Part shown: piece after piece, positions 31,763 to 41,356 of the stretch
Numbering within the stretch: position 1 is the first letter of the stretch
Layout: every line of letters begins with the position of its first letter
Notes under the pieces: generated by a model
The model's input: the letters and a program-made list of their open reading frames with translations, nothing else
What the model was told of the DNA's origin: nothing
Databases searched by the model: none
Program-made: the position numbers and the translations under genes
Source of the DNA: Pseudomonas sp. 102515
GTDB lineage: Bacteria; Pseudomonadota; Gammaproteobacteria; Pseudomonadales; Pseudomonadaceae
Length of the DNA stretch: 64,000 nucleotides
Reading direction: 5' to 3'
Assembly (NCBI RefSeq): GCF_031085165.1
Contig: NZ_JAVHTY010000001.1
Location: 1,116,001 to 1,180,000 of the forward strand

Positions 31763-32568
31763 CGGCGATAGAGCCCGGCGGCTCGACCGGTGTCGGTCTG
31801 CAGCCGCGGCGCGCGGACCCCCGCCTCGCCCAGGGCGCTCTGCCAGGCCGTGGCCTGTTCGCCGCCGAGGGTCACCGCTACATCGCCGTTGAGCGCCAGG
31901 GCCGCCGCGAGACGGGCGATCCAGGGTTGCTCCGGCGCCCGCTCCAGGGCGGGCAAGAGCAGCTGGCCATCGCGCTGCAACTCCTTGAGCAGGGTGGCGG
32001 CGCTCGGCAACAGTTCAGGCAGCGGCTGGCCGGCCTGCAGCCGCTCGGCATGCAGGTAGCCGCGACGATTGCCGCGGGTGATGCCATAGAGCGTCAGTAC
32101 CGTCTGCGGCTCCGCCAGTCGCAGCACCAGCAGCCCCTGCTGATCATCCGGCCCATAGAGCATGGCCTCGCCCAGCAGGCTGTTGGCGATGACATTGCTG
32201 GCGCCGCAATCACGCCCCTCGCACCAGTAGAGCAGGGTCGCGCCCTGCTGCTGCAGGCGCTGTCGTTCGCTGTCCAGCCGTGCCAGCGGCGGATGGCCGC
32301 TGGCCAGCTCGAAGGTCTGGGTCCGGAGCTGGCCTTCCACCTGCAGTGAGTCCTCCAGGCGCAGACGACCGCCAATGCGACTGACCGGCCCCAGCGGATA
32401 GAGGCGTTCGGCGCTGGCCGGTCCGCTGTCGCGCACGAGCTGGGCATGATCCATGGGCGCGATCTCCGGCAATACCTCCGCCTGCACCATCCCGGCGGAC
32501 AGCAGCAGGCCGATCAGCAGAAAGCGTCGAACGGAGGGGGAACGCGAGCAAAACGGACGGCTAGGCAT
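31759..32568 (-). CDS. DUF4892 family secreted protein
   Basis: A 269-residue protein with an N-terminal signal peptide (RRFLLIGLLLSAGMVQA) and the DUF4892-like body (WCEGRDCGASNVIANSLLGE, with two Cys that could pair; GDVAVTLGGEQ near the end). Some members carry an extra OmpA-like domain, which is absent here. Function unknown; probably periplasmic. It starts 6 nt after the alpha/beta hydrolase gene and overlaps the MFS gene end to end by 4 nt. Confidence 0.82.
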   Translation of the reverse strand: MPSRPFCSRSPSVRRFLLIGLLLSAGMVQAEVLPEIAPMDHAQLVRDSGPASAERLYPLGPVSRIGGRLRLEDSLQVEGQLRTQTFELASGHPPLARLDSERQRLQQQGATLLYWCEGRDCGASNVIANSLLGEAMLYGPDDQQGLLVLRLAEPQTVLTLYGITRGNRRGYLHAERLQAGQPLPELLPSAATLLKELQRDGQLLLPALERAPEQPWIARLAAALALNGDVAVTLGGEQATAWQSALGEAGVRAPRLQTDTGRAAGLYRR

Positions 32569-32574
32569 GCCGCA

Positions 32575-33456
32575 TTATTCGTCGGGCCCGATGCCGGCGG
32601 CAAAGAAGGCATTGAAACAATCTGCGACGGCTTGGGCGCCCGCGGCATCGTCCAGATGCAGATGGTGCCCGCCCGGCAGTTCATGGAGACCGAAGTTCGG
32701 CTGCTCTCGCGCCAGGCGCATGGCCTCGGCATGGGGCGCCACCAGGCCACCCGTGGCCACCACCAGAGCCGTCGGGCAGCGGACGGCGCCCAGGCAGGCG
32801 GCGGCCTGTTCCGGCGTGAAGCGGATCCGGCTGGGCAGGCGCAAGCGCGGATCGGAGCGCCAGGTGTAGCCGCCGGGTACCGCCATCAGGCCGCGCTCGG
32901 CGAGCAACTCGGCGGCTTCGCGACTGACCGTCAGGGCGCCCTTCAGCCGTGCCGCCACGGCGTCTTCCACCGTGGGGTAAACCGGCTTGCGCCGATTGGG
33001 CAATTCCAGTTCGGCGAGCAGGGCCTTGCCCAGTTTCTCGGCGATCTCCTCCACAGGCGTGGTGTAGGGCAGCAGGCCATCGATCAGCGCCAGGCGCTCG
33101 ATCTGCTGCGGCAGGGCCGCGGCGGCGATGATGCCGACGATGGCGCCCATGGAGTGCCCGAGCAGGCCGAAACGGTCCCAGCCCAGTTGCCGCGCGGCAG
33201 CGAGCACATCCAGTACATAGTCCTGGATGGCATAGCCAACCCCGGCCGGGCGATGGGCCGACAGACCGTGCCCGGGCAGGTCCAGGGCGACGATGCGCAG
33301 ACCATGCAGCCGTGGGGCGAGCTGGGCGAAGGTCATGGCATTGTCGAGCCAGCCGTGTAGCGCCAGCACCGGATAGCCGCCTTCCGGACCGAAGACCCGG
33401 GCGCTCAGCTCGATATGGGGCAATTCCAGGCGCAGCTCCTGCACCTGGGCCGTCAT
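32575..33456 (-). CDS. Alpha/beta hydrolase
   Basis: A 293-residue serine hydrolase. The oxyanion region is VLALHGWLDNAMTF, the nucleophile elbow is GLLGHSMGAIVG, the acid is likely the Asp in LALIDGL or a later one, and the catalytic His is in ELPGGHHLHLDD near the C-terminus. No signal peptide, so cytoplasmic. It resembles esterases and haloalkane-dehalogenase relatives; the substrate is unknown. It is the second gene of a minus-strand run from the thioesterase to the DUF4892 gene. Confidence 0.88.
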   Translation of the reverse strand: MTAQVQELRLELPHIELSARVFGPEGGYPVLALHGWLDNAMTFAQLAPRLHGLRIVALDLPGHGLSAHRPAGVGYAIQDYVLDVLAAARQLGWDRFGLLGHSMGAIVGIIAAAALPQQIERLALIDGLLPYTTPVEEIAEKLGKALLAELELPNRRKPVYPTVEDAVAARLKGALTVSREAAELLAERGLMAVPGGYTWRSDPRLRLPSRIRFTPEQAAACLGAVRCPTALVVATGGLVAPHAEAMRLAREQPNFGLHELPGGHHLHLDDAAGAQAVADCFNAFFAAGIGPDE

Positions 33457-33487
33457 GCTCCCGACTCCGCTCGCAGCCGTGCGCGGC

Positions 33488-33931
33488 TCATGCCTGGGAG
33501 GCGTCCCGTTGCAGCGGCACCACGGCCACGGTCAGCCGCGAGACGCAGGTCAGGCGTCCTTCTTCATCGCTCAGCCGGATGTCCCAGACATGGCTGCTGC
33601 GTCCCAGGTGCAGGGGCCGAGCCACCGCCGTCACCCGCCCGGAACGCACGCCGCGCAGGTGGTTGGCGTTGATCTCCTGACCCACGCAGTAATAACGCGA
33701 GCGATCCACGCAGAGCATGCTGGCGATCGAGCCCACGGTTTCCGCCAGGGCCACCGAAGCGCCCCCATGCAACAGCCCCATGGGCTGGTGGGTGCGGCGG
33801 TCGACCACCATGCTGGCGGTCAGGCTGCTGTCGTCCCAGGCCTCGATGCGCATGTCCAGGTGTTCGGCCAGGGTGTTCTCGAGCGCACGCTCAAGGTCCG
33901 CGGGATCCGGAGGGGTCTGCCAGATGCTCAT
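33488..33931 (-). CDS. Hotdog-fold thioesterase (PaaI/YdiI type)
   Basis: A 147-residue acyl-CoA thioesterase-like protein. The hotdog signature HQPMGLLHGGASVALAETVG holds the catalytic His/Gly loop and the acid Glu on the long helix; INANHLRGVRSGRVTAVARP forms the following strands. The ATG at 33931 has AAGGA 6 nt upstream. It lies 31 nt before the alpha/beta hydrolase and 20 nt after sixA. The specificity is not readable; the YdiI/MenI branch hydrolyses aromatic acyl-CoAs. Confidence 0.88.
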   Translation of the reverse strand: MSIWQTPPDPADLERALENTLAEHLDMRIEAWDDSSLTASMVVDRRTHQPMGLLHGGASVALAETVGSIASMLCVDRSRYYCVGQEINANHLRGVRSGRVTAVARPLHLGRSSHVWDIRLSDEEGRLTCVSRLTVAVVPLQRDASQA

Positions 33932-33951
33932 GTACTTTCCTTGCAAGGGCG

Positions 33952-34407
33952 TCAGCCGTGGAAGCGACTGACCAGATCGAAACCGCCGGCCAGGGGCAGC
34001 GGTGCCTCCAGGCACAGCAGGGAAGCGGTGCCCATGGCCACCGGCGCCTGCCGATGACCGTGCAGCAACCACCCGGCCAGTTCACCGACGAAGGGATTGT
34101 GGGTCACCAGCAGCAGCTCCTCCACCTCCAGTCGCGCCAGTTCCGCCAGGGCGCGCTCCGGCTCGCCGTCGGGGGTGGCCCAGGAGACGCTGCGCGACTC
34201 GCCCGGCCAGCCCAGTCGCTGTTGAACCAGGGTCGCCGTCTGCTGCGCCCGCACGTAGGGACTGGCGAGGATGAGCTGCAGCTTTGCATCCTTGAGCTGC
34301 AGGGCGCTGCGCAGTACCTCGGTGCGACCGGTCGCGGTCAGCTCGCGCAGCTCGTCACTGGGCGCCCGCGCCTCGGCTTCGCCATGGCGCAGCAGCCAGA
34401 GCCTCAT
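33952..34407 (-). CDS. sixA: Phosphohistidine phosphatase SixA
   Basis: Removes phosphate from phosphohistidine, in E. coli from ArcB and the nitrogen PTS protein NPr. The histidine-phosphatase motif is LWLLRHGEAEA with the nucleophile H8, and the second His lies in LLLVTHNPFVGEL. Length 151 matches. The ATG overlaps the stop of the DUF4389 gene (ATGA), so it is translated together with it. Confidence 0.93.
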   Translation of the reverse strand: MRLWLLRHGEAEARAPSDELRELTATGRTEVLRSALQLKDAKLQLILASPYVRAQQTATLVQQRLGWPGESRSVSWATPDGEPERALAELARLEVEELLLVTHNPFVGELAGWLLHGHRQAPVAMGTASLLCLEAPLPLAGGFDLVSRFHG

Positions 34408-34703
34408 GGCGCGGTGGCGGGACGGTCGTCGGGTTGCGCGGTGGACGGCCAGTCGGCGAAGGGCCAGGGCTTCACTTCGCTGGCGAAGGTGCCGAAGCGG
34501 ACGATCTGCGCCAGATAGGTGCCCAGGGCCGCGCCGAAGGCGGTCAGACCGGGATTGGCTTCGCCCTTGATCAGGCGCACCACCAGCTGCACCAGCACCA
34601 CCACCGCCAGCACGTACTGCGCACCCAGCCAGACGAACAGGAACAGCAGCATCCAGATCAGGCGCAGGCCTAGCAGCTCGCGGGAATGCTCGGGTTGGGA
34701 CAT
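34404..34703 (-). CDS. DUF4389 membrane protein
   Basis: A 99-residue protein with a long hydrophobic stretch, probably two helices (LLGLRLIWMLLFLFVWLGAQ and YVLAVVVLVQLVVRLI), and a polar C-terminus (ASEVKPWPFADWPS). DUF4389 proteins often sit ahead of sixA in gammaproteobacteria; the function is unknown. The ATG at 34703 has GAGGA 6 nt upstream; the frame upstream to 34781 is not used. It lies 31 nt after gpsA. Confidence 0.87.
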   Translation of the reverse strand: MSQPEHSRELLGLRLIWMLLFLFVWLGAQYVLAVVVLVQLVVRLIKGEANPGLTAFGAALGTYLAQIVRFGTFASEVKPWPFADWPSTAQPDDRPATAP

Positions 34704-34734
34704 GGAAATTCCTCTTTTCAGACAGTGTAGCGGC

Positions 34735-35757
34735 TCAGTTGAAGGCGGCGTCCGCCACATCGACATCGGTCTTGGGCTCACCGCCCATCAGGGCCTCGAT
34801 CACCTGCCCCAAGCTGCGGCCCTCGAACAGGATCGCATAGAGGCCGTTGACCAGGGGCATGTAGACGCCCAGCTCGTCCGCTTTTTCCTTGAGCACGCGC
34901 AGGGTGTTGACGCCCTCGGCGGTCTCGCCGATCTGCGCCACCGCCTCGTCCAGCGTCAGTCCTCGCCCCAAGGCATGGCCGACCCGGTAGTTGCGACTCT
35001 TCTCCGACGAACAGGTCACGATCAGGTCCCCCACCCCGGCCAGGCCCAGGTAGGTGATGGGATTGGCGCCGCGCTGCACGGCGAAGCGGGTCATCTCGGC
35101 CAGGGCCCGGGTGATCAGCATGCTGCGGGTGTTCTCGCCCATCGCCAGGGCCGCGGCCATGCCGGCGATGATGGCGTAGACGTTCTTCAGGGCGCCGGCC
35201 AGTTCCACGCCGAGGCGGTCGGCACTGGCATAGACGCGGAAGGTACGGCCATGCAGCGCCGCCTGGACCCGTCGGCACACCTCCTCGTCCTCGCTGGCCG
35301 CCACGGTGGCGGTGAGCTGATGCTCGGCGATCTCGCGGGCGAGGTTGGGCCCGGAAATGATGCCGATGCGCGCCCGCGGCACGATTTCCGCGAGGATCTC
35401 GCTCATCAGCATGAAGGAATGCGCCTCGATGCCCTTGGTGGTGCTGACCAGAAAGCGCCCCTCCAGTTGCGGGGCGATGGGCGCCAGCGCCTGGCGCAGC
35501 GCGCTCGACGGCAGCGCGACCAGGATCAGCTCGCAGCCCTGGATGGCACCCTGCAGGTCGCTGGTGGCCTCGACCGCGGCGTGCACCTTGATGCCCTTCA
35601 GATAGCGCGGATTCTCGCGCTCGCGACGGATGGTCTCGGCCTGTTGCGGATCACGCATCCACAGGCGCACCGGCAGCCCGTTCTCGGCGACCAGATTGGC
35701 CAGGGCGGTACCGAAACTGCCGCCGCCCAGGACGGCGATGGGGGATTGGACTGTCAT
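34735..35757 (-). CDS. gpsA: Glycerol-3-phosphate dehydrogenase (NAD(P)+) GpsA
   Basis: Reduces dihydroxyacetone phosphate to sn-glycerol-3-phosphate for phospholipid synthesis. Cofactor motif [16 protein letters not shown]; catalytic Lys region [20 protein letters not shown]-like segment [11 protein letters not shown]. Length 340. The ATG at 35757 has GAGAG upstream. It is divergent from fabA-fabB, placing the fatty acid and glycerol head-group precursor genes back to back. Confidence 0.97.
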   Translation of the reverse strand: MTVQSPIAVLGGGSFGTALANLVAENGLPVRLWMRDPQQAETIRRERENPRYLKGIKVHAAVEATSDLQGAIQGCELILVALPSSALRQALAPIAPQLEGRFLVSTTKGIEAHSFMLMSEILAEIVPRARIGIISGPNLAREIAEHQLTATVAASEDEEVCRRVQAALHGRTFRVYASADRLGVELAGALKNVYAIIAGMAAALAMGENTRSMLITRALAEMTRFAVQRGANPITYLGLAGVGDLIVTCSSEKSRNYRVGHALGRGLTLDEAVAQIGETAEGVNTLRVLKEKADELGVYMPLVNGLYAILFEGRSLGQVIEALMGGEPKTDVDVADAAFN

Positions 35758-35990
35758 CGAAACTCTCGGCTTCACCGCGATCGCGCGGCCTCGTCGCCAG
35801 TATACGGTAGCCGCTTGCGCGGCCCAGGATGGAGAATTGACTGCGGAAAGTGCACAATGGTCCGTTAACGAGCGGGGCGCTGGCCTGTGACTTTCCCCAT
35901 GCCCCGGCAGTCTACTGCTACACGAAGCCATACCCAGAGCGACCATTGGAGTCGCCAGAGCCTGGACCTAGGCCAGCTACAGGAGCTTGC

Positions 35991-36506
35991 ATGACCAAAC
36001 AACACGCCTTTACCTATGAAGACTTGCTGCGCTGCAGCCGTGGCGAGCTCTTCGGTCCGGGCAATGCCCAATTGCCCGCGCCAAACATGCTGATGATCGA
36101 TCGGATCGTGCATATCAGTGAGGTAGGCGGGAAATACGGCAAGGGCGAACTGGTGGCGGAACTCGATATCCGTCCCGACCTCTGGTTCTTCGGCTGCCAT
36201 TTCGAAGGTGATCCGGTGATGCCGGGCTGCCTGGGCCTGGATGCCATGTGGCAGCTGGTCGGTTTCTACCTTGGCTGGCAGGGCAATCCGGGTCGCGGTC
36301 GCGCCCTGGGCTCTGGCGAAGTGAAGTTCTTCGGCCAGGTACTGCCGACCGCCAAGAAGGTCACCTACAATATCCATATCAAACGCACCATCAACAGGTC
36401 GCTGATTCTCGCCATCGCCGATGGCACCGTTAGCGTGGACGGCCGCGAGATCTACTCCGCCGAAGGTCTGCGCGTCGGCCTGTTCACTTCCACCGATAGC
36501 TTCTAA
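35991..36506 (+). CDS. fabA: 3-hydroxydecanoyl-ACP dehydratase/isomerase FabA
   Basis: Dehydrates 3-hydroxydecanoyl-ACP and isomerises the product to cis-3-decenoyl-ACP, the branch point of anaerobic unsaturated fatty acid synthesis. Active-site H70 and D84 lie in [20 protein letters not shown]. Length 171, as in E. coli. AGGAG lies 6 nt before the ATG. fabB follows after 11 nt, the usual Pseudomonas fabAB operon. Confidence 0.98.
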   Translation: MTKQHAFTYEDLLRCSRGELFGPGNAQLPAPNMLMIDRIVHISEVGGKYGKGELVAELDIRPDLWFFGCHFEGDPVMPGCLGLDAMWQLVGFYLGWQGNPGRGRALGSGEVKFFGQVLPTAKKVTYNIHIKRTINRSLILAIADGTVSVDGREIYSAEGLRVGLFTSTDSF

Positions 36507-36517
36507 GGGCTTTTCGC

Positions 36518-37735
36518 ATGCGTCGCGTCGTCATTACCGGTCTGGGTATCGTTTCGTGCCTGGGCAATGATAAAGACACCGTTTCCGCCAACCTGCGCGC
36601 AGGCCGTGCCGGCATCCGTCACAATCCGGAATATGCCGAGATGGGTCTGCGCAGTCAGGTTTCCGGTTCCATCGACCTGAACCTCGAAGAATTGATCGAC
36701 CGCAAGGTCAAGCGCTTCGTCGGTGATGCCGCTGCCTACGCCTATCTGGCGATGGAGCAGGCGATCAAGGACTCCGGCCTGTCCGAAGACCAGGTCTCCA
36801 ACCCCCGTACCGGCCTGATCGCCGGTTCCGGTGGCGCTTCCACCTTCAACCAGATGGAAGCCCTGGACATCCTGCGCGAGAAGGGCGTCAAGCGCGTCGG
36901 TCCGTACCGCGTGACCCGGACCATGAGCAGCACGGTGTCCGCCTGCCTGGCCACCCCGTTCAAGATCAAGGGCCTGAACTACTCCGTAGCCTCGGCCTGC
37001 GCCACCAGCGCCCACTGCATCGGCCTGGCCATGGAGCAGATCCAGCTCGGCAAGCAGGACGTCGTCTTCGCCGGCGGCGGCGAGGAAGAGCACTGGACCC
37101 AGAGCATGCTGTTCGATGCCATGGGCGCGCTCTCCAGCGACTACAACGAGACCCCGGAAAAGGCTTCCCGTGCCTACGACAGCAAGCGTGACGGTTTCGT
37201 CATCGCTGGCGGCGGCGGCATGGTGGTGGTCGAGGAACTCGAACACGCCCTGGCCCGTGGCGCCAAGATCTACGCCGAGATCGTCGGCTACGGCGCGACT
37301 TCCGATGGCTACGACATGGTGGCCCCGAGTGGCGAAGGCGCCATCCGCTGCATGCAGCAGGCGCTGTCCACCGTCGATGGCGAGATCGACTACCTGAACA
37401 CCCATGGCACCTCCACCCCGGTGGGCGACGTGGCCGAGATCAAGGGCGTGCGTGCCGTGTTCGGCGACAAGGCTCCGGCCATCAGCTCCACCAAGAGCCT
37501 GTCGGGTCACTCCCTGGGCGCGGCCGGTGTCCACGAGGCCATCTACTGCATGCTGATGATGGAAGGCAACTTCATCGCCGGCTCGGCCAACATCGACGAA
37601 CTGGATCCGGAGGTCGCCGACCTGCCGATCCTGCGCGAGACCAAGGAAGACGCCAAGCTGGACCTCATCATGAGCAACAGCTTCGGCTTCGGTGGCACCA
37701 ACGCCACCCTGGTGCTCAAGCGCTGGCAGGGCTGA
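36518..37735 (+). CDS. fabB: Beta-ketoacyl-ACP synthase I FabB
   Basis: Condensing enzyme that elongates the unsaturated product of FabA with malonyl-ACP. The nucleophile is C161 in [12 protein letters not shown]; the two His are in [11 protein letters not shown] and [11 protein letters not shown]. Length 405. It forms an operon with fabA and is closed by a strong terminator 22 nt after the stop. Confidence 0.98.
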   Translation: MRRVVITGLGIVSCLGNDKDTVSANLRAGRAGIRHNPEYAEMGLRSQVSGSIDLNLEELIDRKVKRFVGDAAAYAYLAMEQAIKDSGLSEDQVSNPRTGLIAGSGGASTFNQMEALDILREKGVKRVGPYRVTRTMSSTVSACLATPFKIKGLNYSVASACATSAHCIGLAMEQIQLGKQDVVFAGGGEEEHWTQSMLFDAMGALSSDYNETPEKASRAYDSKRDGFVIAGGGGMVVVEELEHALARGAKIYAEIVGYGATSDGYDMVAPSGEGAIRCMQQALSTVDGEIDYLNTHGTSTPVGDVAEIKGVRAVFGDKAPAISSTKSLSGHSLGAAGVHEAIYCMLMMEGNFIAGSANIDELDPEVADLPILRETKEDAKLDLIMSNSFGFGGTNATLVLKRWQG

Positions 37736-37756
37736 CAGCCCTCACTTGTGTGACCC

Positions 37757-37782
37757 AAACGGCGCCTCTGGCGCCGTTTTTC
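37757..37782 (+). terminator. Rho-independent terminator of fabAB
   Basis: AAACGGCGCC at 37757-37766, loop TCT, GGCGCCGTTT at 37770-37779, then TTC. A 10-bp GC-rich stem with a T run, 22 nt after the fabB stop. Confidence 0.88.
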
Positions 37783-37989
37783 ATTTCTGCTCCCTGCGCG
37801 GCTGAACCGGTCATGGGCCCCGCGGTCGAAGGCGCCGGCACTTCACCTGCGAACCTCCAGGAAGAATGGATTCAGCAGCGTGAATAGCTTAATCTCGCGC
37901 CGCTTCGCTGTGTCTGCGCAGCCGCCATAGACAGCGCTGTCCGGAAATCCCTGACAGAAACAAGAAACTGTAGTACCCATGGAGCCCCA

Positions 37990-39204
37990 ATGCACAATCA
38001 AAACCAGAGCTACCGCGGACCCTTGATCGTCCTCACCATGCTGTTCTTCATGTGGGGTCTGATCACCTCGCTGAACGACATCCTCATTCCCCACCTCAAG
38101 GCGGTCTTCACCCTCAGCTATCTGCAGGCCTCGCTGATCCAGTTCTGCTTCTTCACCGCCTACTTCATCGTGTCCTTCCCGGCGGGTCGCCTGGTGGAAA
38201 GCCTGGGCTACAAGAAGGGCATCATCGTCGGCCTGCTCACCGCCGGCGTCGGCTGCGTGCTGTTCTACCCGGCGGCCGGAGCCCAGTCCTACGGCTTCTT
38301 CCTGACCGCCCTGTTCGTGCTGGCAGCCGGTATCACCGTGCTGCAGGTGGCAGCGAATCCCTATGTCACCATCCTCGGCAAGCCGGAAACCGCGGCCTCG
38401 CGCCTCAACCTGACCCAGGCCTTCAACTCCCTGGGCACCACCGTCGGCCCGCTGGTGGGCGCGGTGACCATCCTTGCGCTGGTCGGTGAAGACTCCGCCG
38501 CCCACTCGGTACAGCTGCCCTACCTGATCCTGGCCGGCATGCTGGTTGCCCTGGCGGTGATCATCGGCCTCTTCCGCCTGCCGCAGATCAAGGACACCGA
38601 ACAGGACAACACCACCGACGAGAACGCCCTGACCGCCAGCAGCGTCTGGGCCTATCGCCACCTGCTGCTCGGCGTGGTCGGCATCTTCATGTACGTGGGC
38701 GCGGAAGTCTCCATCGGCAGCTACCTGGTGAGCCTGATGGAAAGCCCGGACGTGGCCGGCCTGAACGCCGCCACCGCCGCCAAGTACCTGTCGCTGTACT
38801 GGGGCGGCGCCATGATCGGTCGCTTCATCGGCGGCGTGATCATGACCAAGGTCCGGCCGAACCTGGTGCTGACCTTCAACGCCATCGCCATTGGCGTGCT
38901 GCTGGCCGTGGCCGTACTGCAGGGCGGCAAGGTCGCCATGTGGGCGTTGCTGGCCATCGGCTTCTTCAACTCCATCATGTTCCCGACCATCTTCTCCCTG
39001 GCGCTCAAGGGCCTGGGCAAGTTCACCTCCAAGGGTTCGGGCCTGCTGTGCATGGGTATCGTGGGCGGCGCGCTGGTGCCGGCCATCCAGGGCTACTTCG
39101 CCGACACCATCGGCCTGCTGCCCTCCTTCCTGATCCCGCTGGTCTGCTACCTTTACATCCTGTTCTACGGCGTGATGGGCTATCGCCCCACCCTGCGTCG
39201 CTGA
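37990..39204 (+). CDS. Sugar MFS transporter (FucP/GluP type)
   Basis: Proton- or sodium-coupled sugar importer of 404 residues with twelve membrane helices. The start FFMWGLITSLNDILIPHLK and FPAGRLVESLGYKKG are FucP-family signatures, with FAD-like ETAASRLNLTQAFNSLGTT in the fourth loop, as in fucose and glucose/galactose permeases. A single gene without neighbouring sugar catabolic genes, so the substrate (fucose, glucose, galactose or other hexose) stays open. A hairpin follows its stop by 9 nt. Confidence 0.88.
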   Translation: MHNQNQSYRGPLIVLTMLFFMWGLITSLNDILIPHLKAVFTLSYLQASLIQFCFFTAYFIVSFPAGRLVESLGYKKGIIVGLLTAGVGCVLFYPAAGAQSYGFFLTALFVLAAGITVLQVAANPYVTILGKPETAASRLNLTQAFNSLGTTVGPLVGAVTILALVGEDSAAHSVQLPYLILAGMLVALAVIIGLFRLPQIKDTEQDNTTDENALTASSVWAYRHLLLGVVGIFMYVGAEVSIGSYLVSLMESPDVAGLNAATAAKYLSLYWGGAMIGRFIGGVIMTKVRPNLVLTFNAIAIGVLLAVAVLQGGKVAMWALLAIGFFNSIMFPTIFSLALKGLGKFTSKGSGLLCMGIVGGALVPAIQGYFADTIGLLPSFLIPLVCYLYILFYGVMGYRPTLRR

Positions 39205-39212
39205 CCCACCTC

Positions 39213-39239
39213 GAAGCGCTGGCGACCTGCCAGCGCTTC
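39213..39239 (+). terminator. Hairpin terminator after the sugar transporter
   Basis: GAAGCGCTGGC (39213-39223), 5-nt loop, GCCAGCGCTTC (39229-39239): a perfect 11-bp stem 9 nt past the stop. No T run follows, so termination efficiency is uncertain. The rest of the 425-nt gap up to dctA holds only the dctA terminator; I see nothing else in it. Confidence 0.6.
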
Positions 39240-39544
39240 ACCCCTCCTGCTGTAACCCGTTCCGCCTTCTATCCTTCTGACTCGACAACCCGGCTGCGAC
39301 CGCGCTACTTGGCGGGCCATACGTGCCTGTCCGACGCCCGCGGATCATCTCCTCAGCTCCTACCAGCCCTTTGGCAATAGAGCGCTCGCAAGGCCCGCCA
39401 CGGTGCCCTACCGCCCTTCGTCATAGCCCGGCTACCACTCCGCCCGTGACGGAGCTGTCGCCCTGACATCCTGGCCATCACCCTGAGCCCCCCCGGCACT
39501 CTCAGCCAGGCACACCACCGACGCCCTCCCCGCACCGAATCCTG

Positions 39545-39581
39545 CGCAAAAGAAAACGCCCGTATCTTTCGATACGGGCGT
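39545..39581 (-). terminator. Rho-independent terminator of dctA
   Basis: ACGCCCGTATC (39556-39566), loop TTTC, GATACGGGCGT (39571-39581), a perfect 11-bp stem. On the minus strand it is followed by TTTCTTTTG, so it ends dctA transcription about 50 nt past the stop. Confidence 0.9.
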
Positions 39582-39629
39582 CTCGTCGTTAACGCGGGGA
39601 CCGCTCCAGGAGCGGCCCTCGCGTCAAGC

Positions 39630-40979
39630 TCAGGCAGGCTGGCGAGCTTCCTCGACTTCGACGGCGTTCGGGCCGCGAGCGAGTTCGGTCTTCAGGGTCT
39701 GCTCGTCCAGCTGGCCACACCACTTGGCGACCACGATGGAGGCCACGCCGTTGCCGACCAGGTTGGTCAGGGCGCGGGCTTCGGACATGAAGCGGTCGAT
39801 ACCCAGGATCAGCGCCAGGCCGGCGACCGGTACGTGACCGACGGCGGACAGGGTAGCGGCCAGGACGATGAAGCCGCTACCGGTGACGCCCGCAGCGCCC
39901 TTGGAGGAGATCAGCAGCACCAGCAGCAGGGTGATCTGGTGGGTGATGTCCATCTGGGTGTTGGTGGCCTGGGCGATGAACACCGCGGCCATGGTCAGGT
40001 AGATGGAGGTGCCGTCGAGGTTGAAGGAGTAGCCGGTGGGGATCACCAGGCCAACCACCGACTTCTCGGCGCCCAGCTTCTGCATCTTGGTCAGCATGCG
40101 CGGCAGGGCGGACTCGGAGGACGAGGTACCCAGCACGATCAGCAGTTCTTCACGGATGTACTTGATGAACTTGAGGATGCTGAAGCCGTGCATGCGTGCC
40201 ACGGCACCCAGCACCACCAGCACGAACAGCAGGCAGGTGATGTAGAAGCAGGCCATCAGGTAGCCCAGCTGCACCAGGGTGCCGACGCCGTACTTGCCGA
40301 TGGTGAACGCCATGGCACCGAAGGCACCGAGGGGGGCGAGCTTCATGATGACGTTGATGATGTTGAAGAAGACATGGGAGATGCGGTCGATGAAGTTGAA
40401 CACCAGTTGACCGGTCTCGCCCAGGCGATGCAGGGCGTAGCCGAACAGCACGGCGAAGAACAGGACCTGCAGGATCTCGCCGGTGGCGAAGGCGTTGACG
40501 ACCGTCGACGGGATGATGTTCATCAGGAAGTCGATGGTGCTCTGCTTCTCGCCAGCTGCGGCGTAGGCAGCGATGCCCTTGGTGTCCAGGGTGCTGACGT
40601 CGACGTTCATGCCGGCGCCCGGCTGGACGACGTTGACCACGATCAGGCCGATCAGCAGCGCGATGGTGGAGAAGATCTCGAAGTACAGCAGCGCCATGCC
40701 GCCGGTCTTGCCCACGGCCTTCATGTTCTGCATGCCGGCGATACCGGTCACCACGGTGCAGAAGATGATGGGCGCGATGACCATCTTGATCAGCTTGATG
40801 AAACCGTCACCCAGGGGCTTCATGGCCGCGCCGGTCTGGGGATAGAAATGGCCGAGCAGCACACCCAGGACGATCGCCAGGATCACCTGGAAGTAGAGAC
40901 TCTTGTAGAGCGGCTGCTTGACGGGACGCTTGGGCGCGGGAGCTGTGGTAGTTGTTGTTGTGTCGACGGTTGCTGTCAT
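39630..40979 (-). CDS. dctA: C4-dicarboxylate transporter DctA
   Basis: Sodium/proton symporter for succinate, fumarate and malate (DAACS family). Signatures: hairpin Ser-rich loop [51 protein letters not shown] and the conserved [15 protein letters not shown]. Length 449. The true ATG is at 40979; the open frame runs on upstream to 41147 without use. It begins with an unusual Thr-rich stretch ([15 protein letters not shown]). A sigma-54 promoter lies about 140 nt upstream, the known mode of control by DctB/DctD. Confidence 0.97.
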   Translation of the reverse strand: MTATVDTTTTTTAPAPKRPVKQPLYKSLYFQVILAIVLGVLLGHFYPQTGAAMKPLGDGFIKLIKMVIAPIIFCTVVTGIAGMQNMKAVGKTGGMALLYFEIFSTIALLIGLIVVNVVQPGAGMNVDVSTLDTKGIAAYAAAGEKQSTIDFLMNIIPSTVVNAFATGEILQVLFFAVLFGYALHRLGETGQLVFNFIDRISHVFFNIINVIMKLAPLGAFGAMAFTIGKYGVGTLVQLGYLMACFYITCLLFVLVVLGAVARMHGFSILKFIKYIREELLIVLGTSSSESALPRMLTKMQKLGAEKSVVGLVIPTGYSFNLDGTSIYLTMAAVFIAQATNTQMDITHQITLLLVLLISSKGAAGVTGSGFIVLAATLSAVGHVPVAGLALILGIDRFMSEARALTNLVGNGVASIVVAKWCGQLDEQTLKTELARGPNAVEVEEARQPA

Positions 40980-41116
40980 GGCTCTTTCCCTTGTGGCCAC
41001 TACCTGACGTCCTGTCTGAGTGGGCACCTGACTGAAGTTGGCTCTCTCATCCTGAGAGCTTTTTGTTGTGGATCCGGTGGCCGCACGACGGTTACACCAG
41101 CATCTGGCTTGATATA

Positions 41117-41132
41117 AGCAATCGCCGTTCCA
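41117..41132 (-). promoter_or_regulatory. Sigma-54 promoter of dctA
   Basis: Minus strand TGGAACGGCGATTGCT matches TGGCACG-N4-TTGCW with one mismatch. It sits about 140 nt before the dctA start, as expected for an RpoN/DctD-dependent gene. Confidence 0.75.
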
Positions 41133-41170
41133 CTTCTCGGTGCGCAATCAAAGGGCCAGCTTTCATGCAC

Positions 41171-41184
41171 CTTTCAGTCGAAAG
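41171..41184. promoter_or_regulatory. Possible DctD upstream activator site
   Basis: CTTTCAGTCGAAAG, an inverted repeat of 5-bp arms 39 nt upstream of the -24 element of the dctA promoter. Enhancer-binding proteins such as DctD bind inverted repeats at this kind of place; the assignment is inference. Confidence 0.35.
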
Positions 41185-41356
41185 TCTAGTTGCCGGCGGC
41201 GGGCGGAACCCCGCCATCCGACGGAAACCGGCGGAAATCCCCCCGGCCCCGAGGCGGTTTTCCGCCAGCCGAAGCCGGTAGTCGGCTATCCTTTGCGCGC
41301 CTTTTCATCGGAGCCCTTCGTGATCCGTCGCTGCCTTCCCCGAGTAACCGGCTGAG

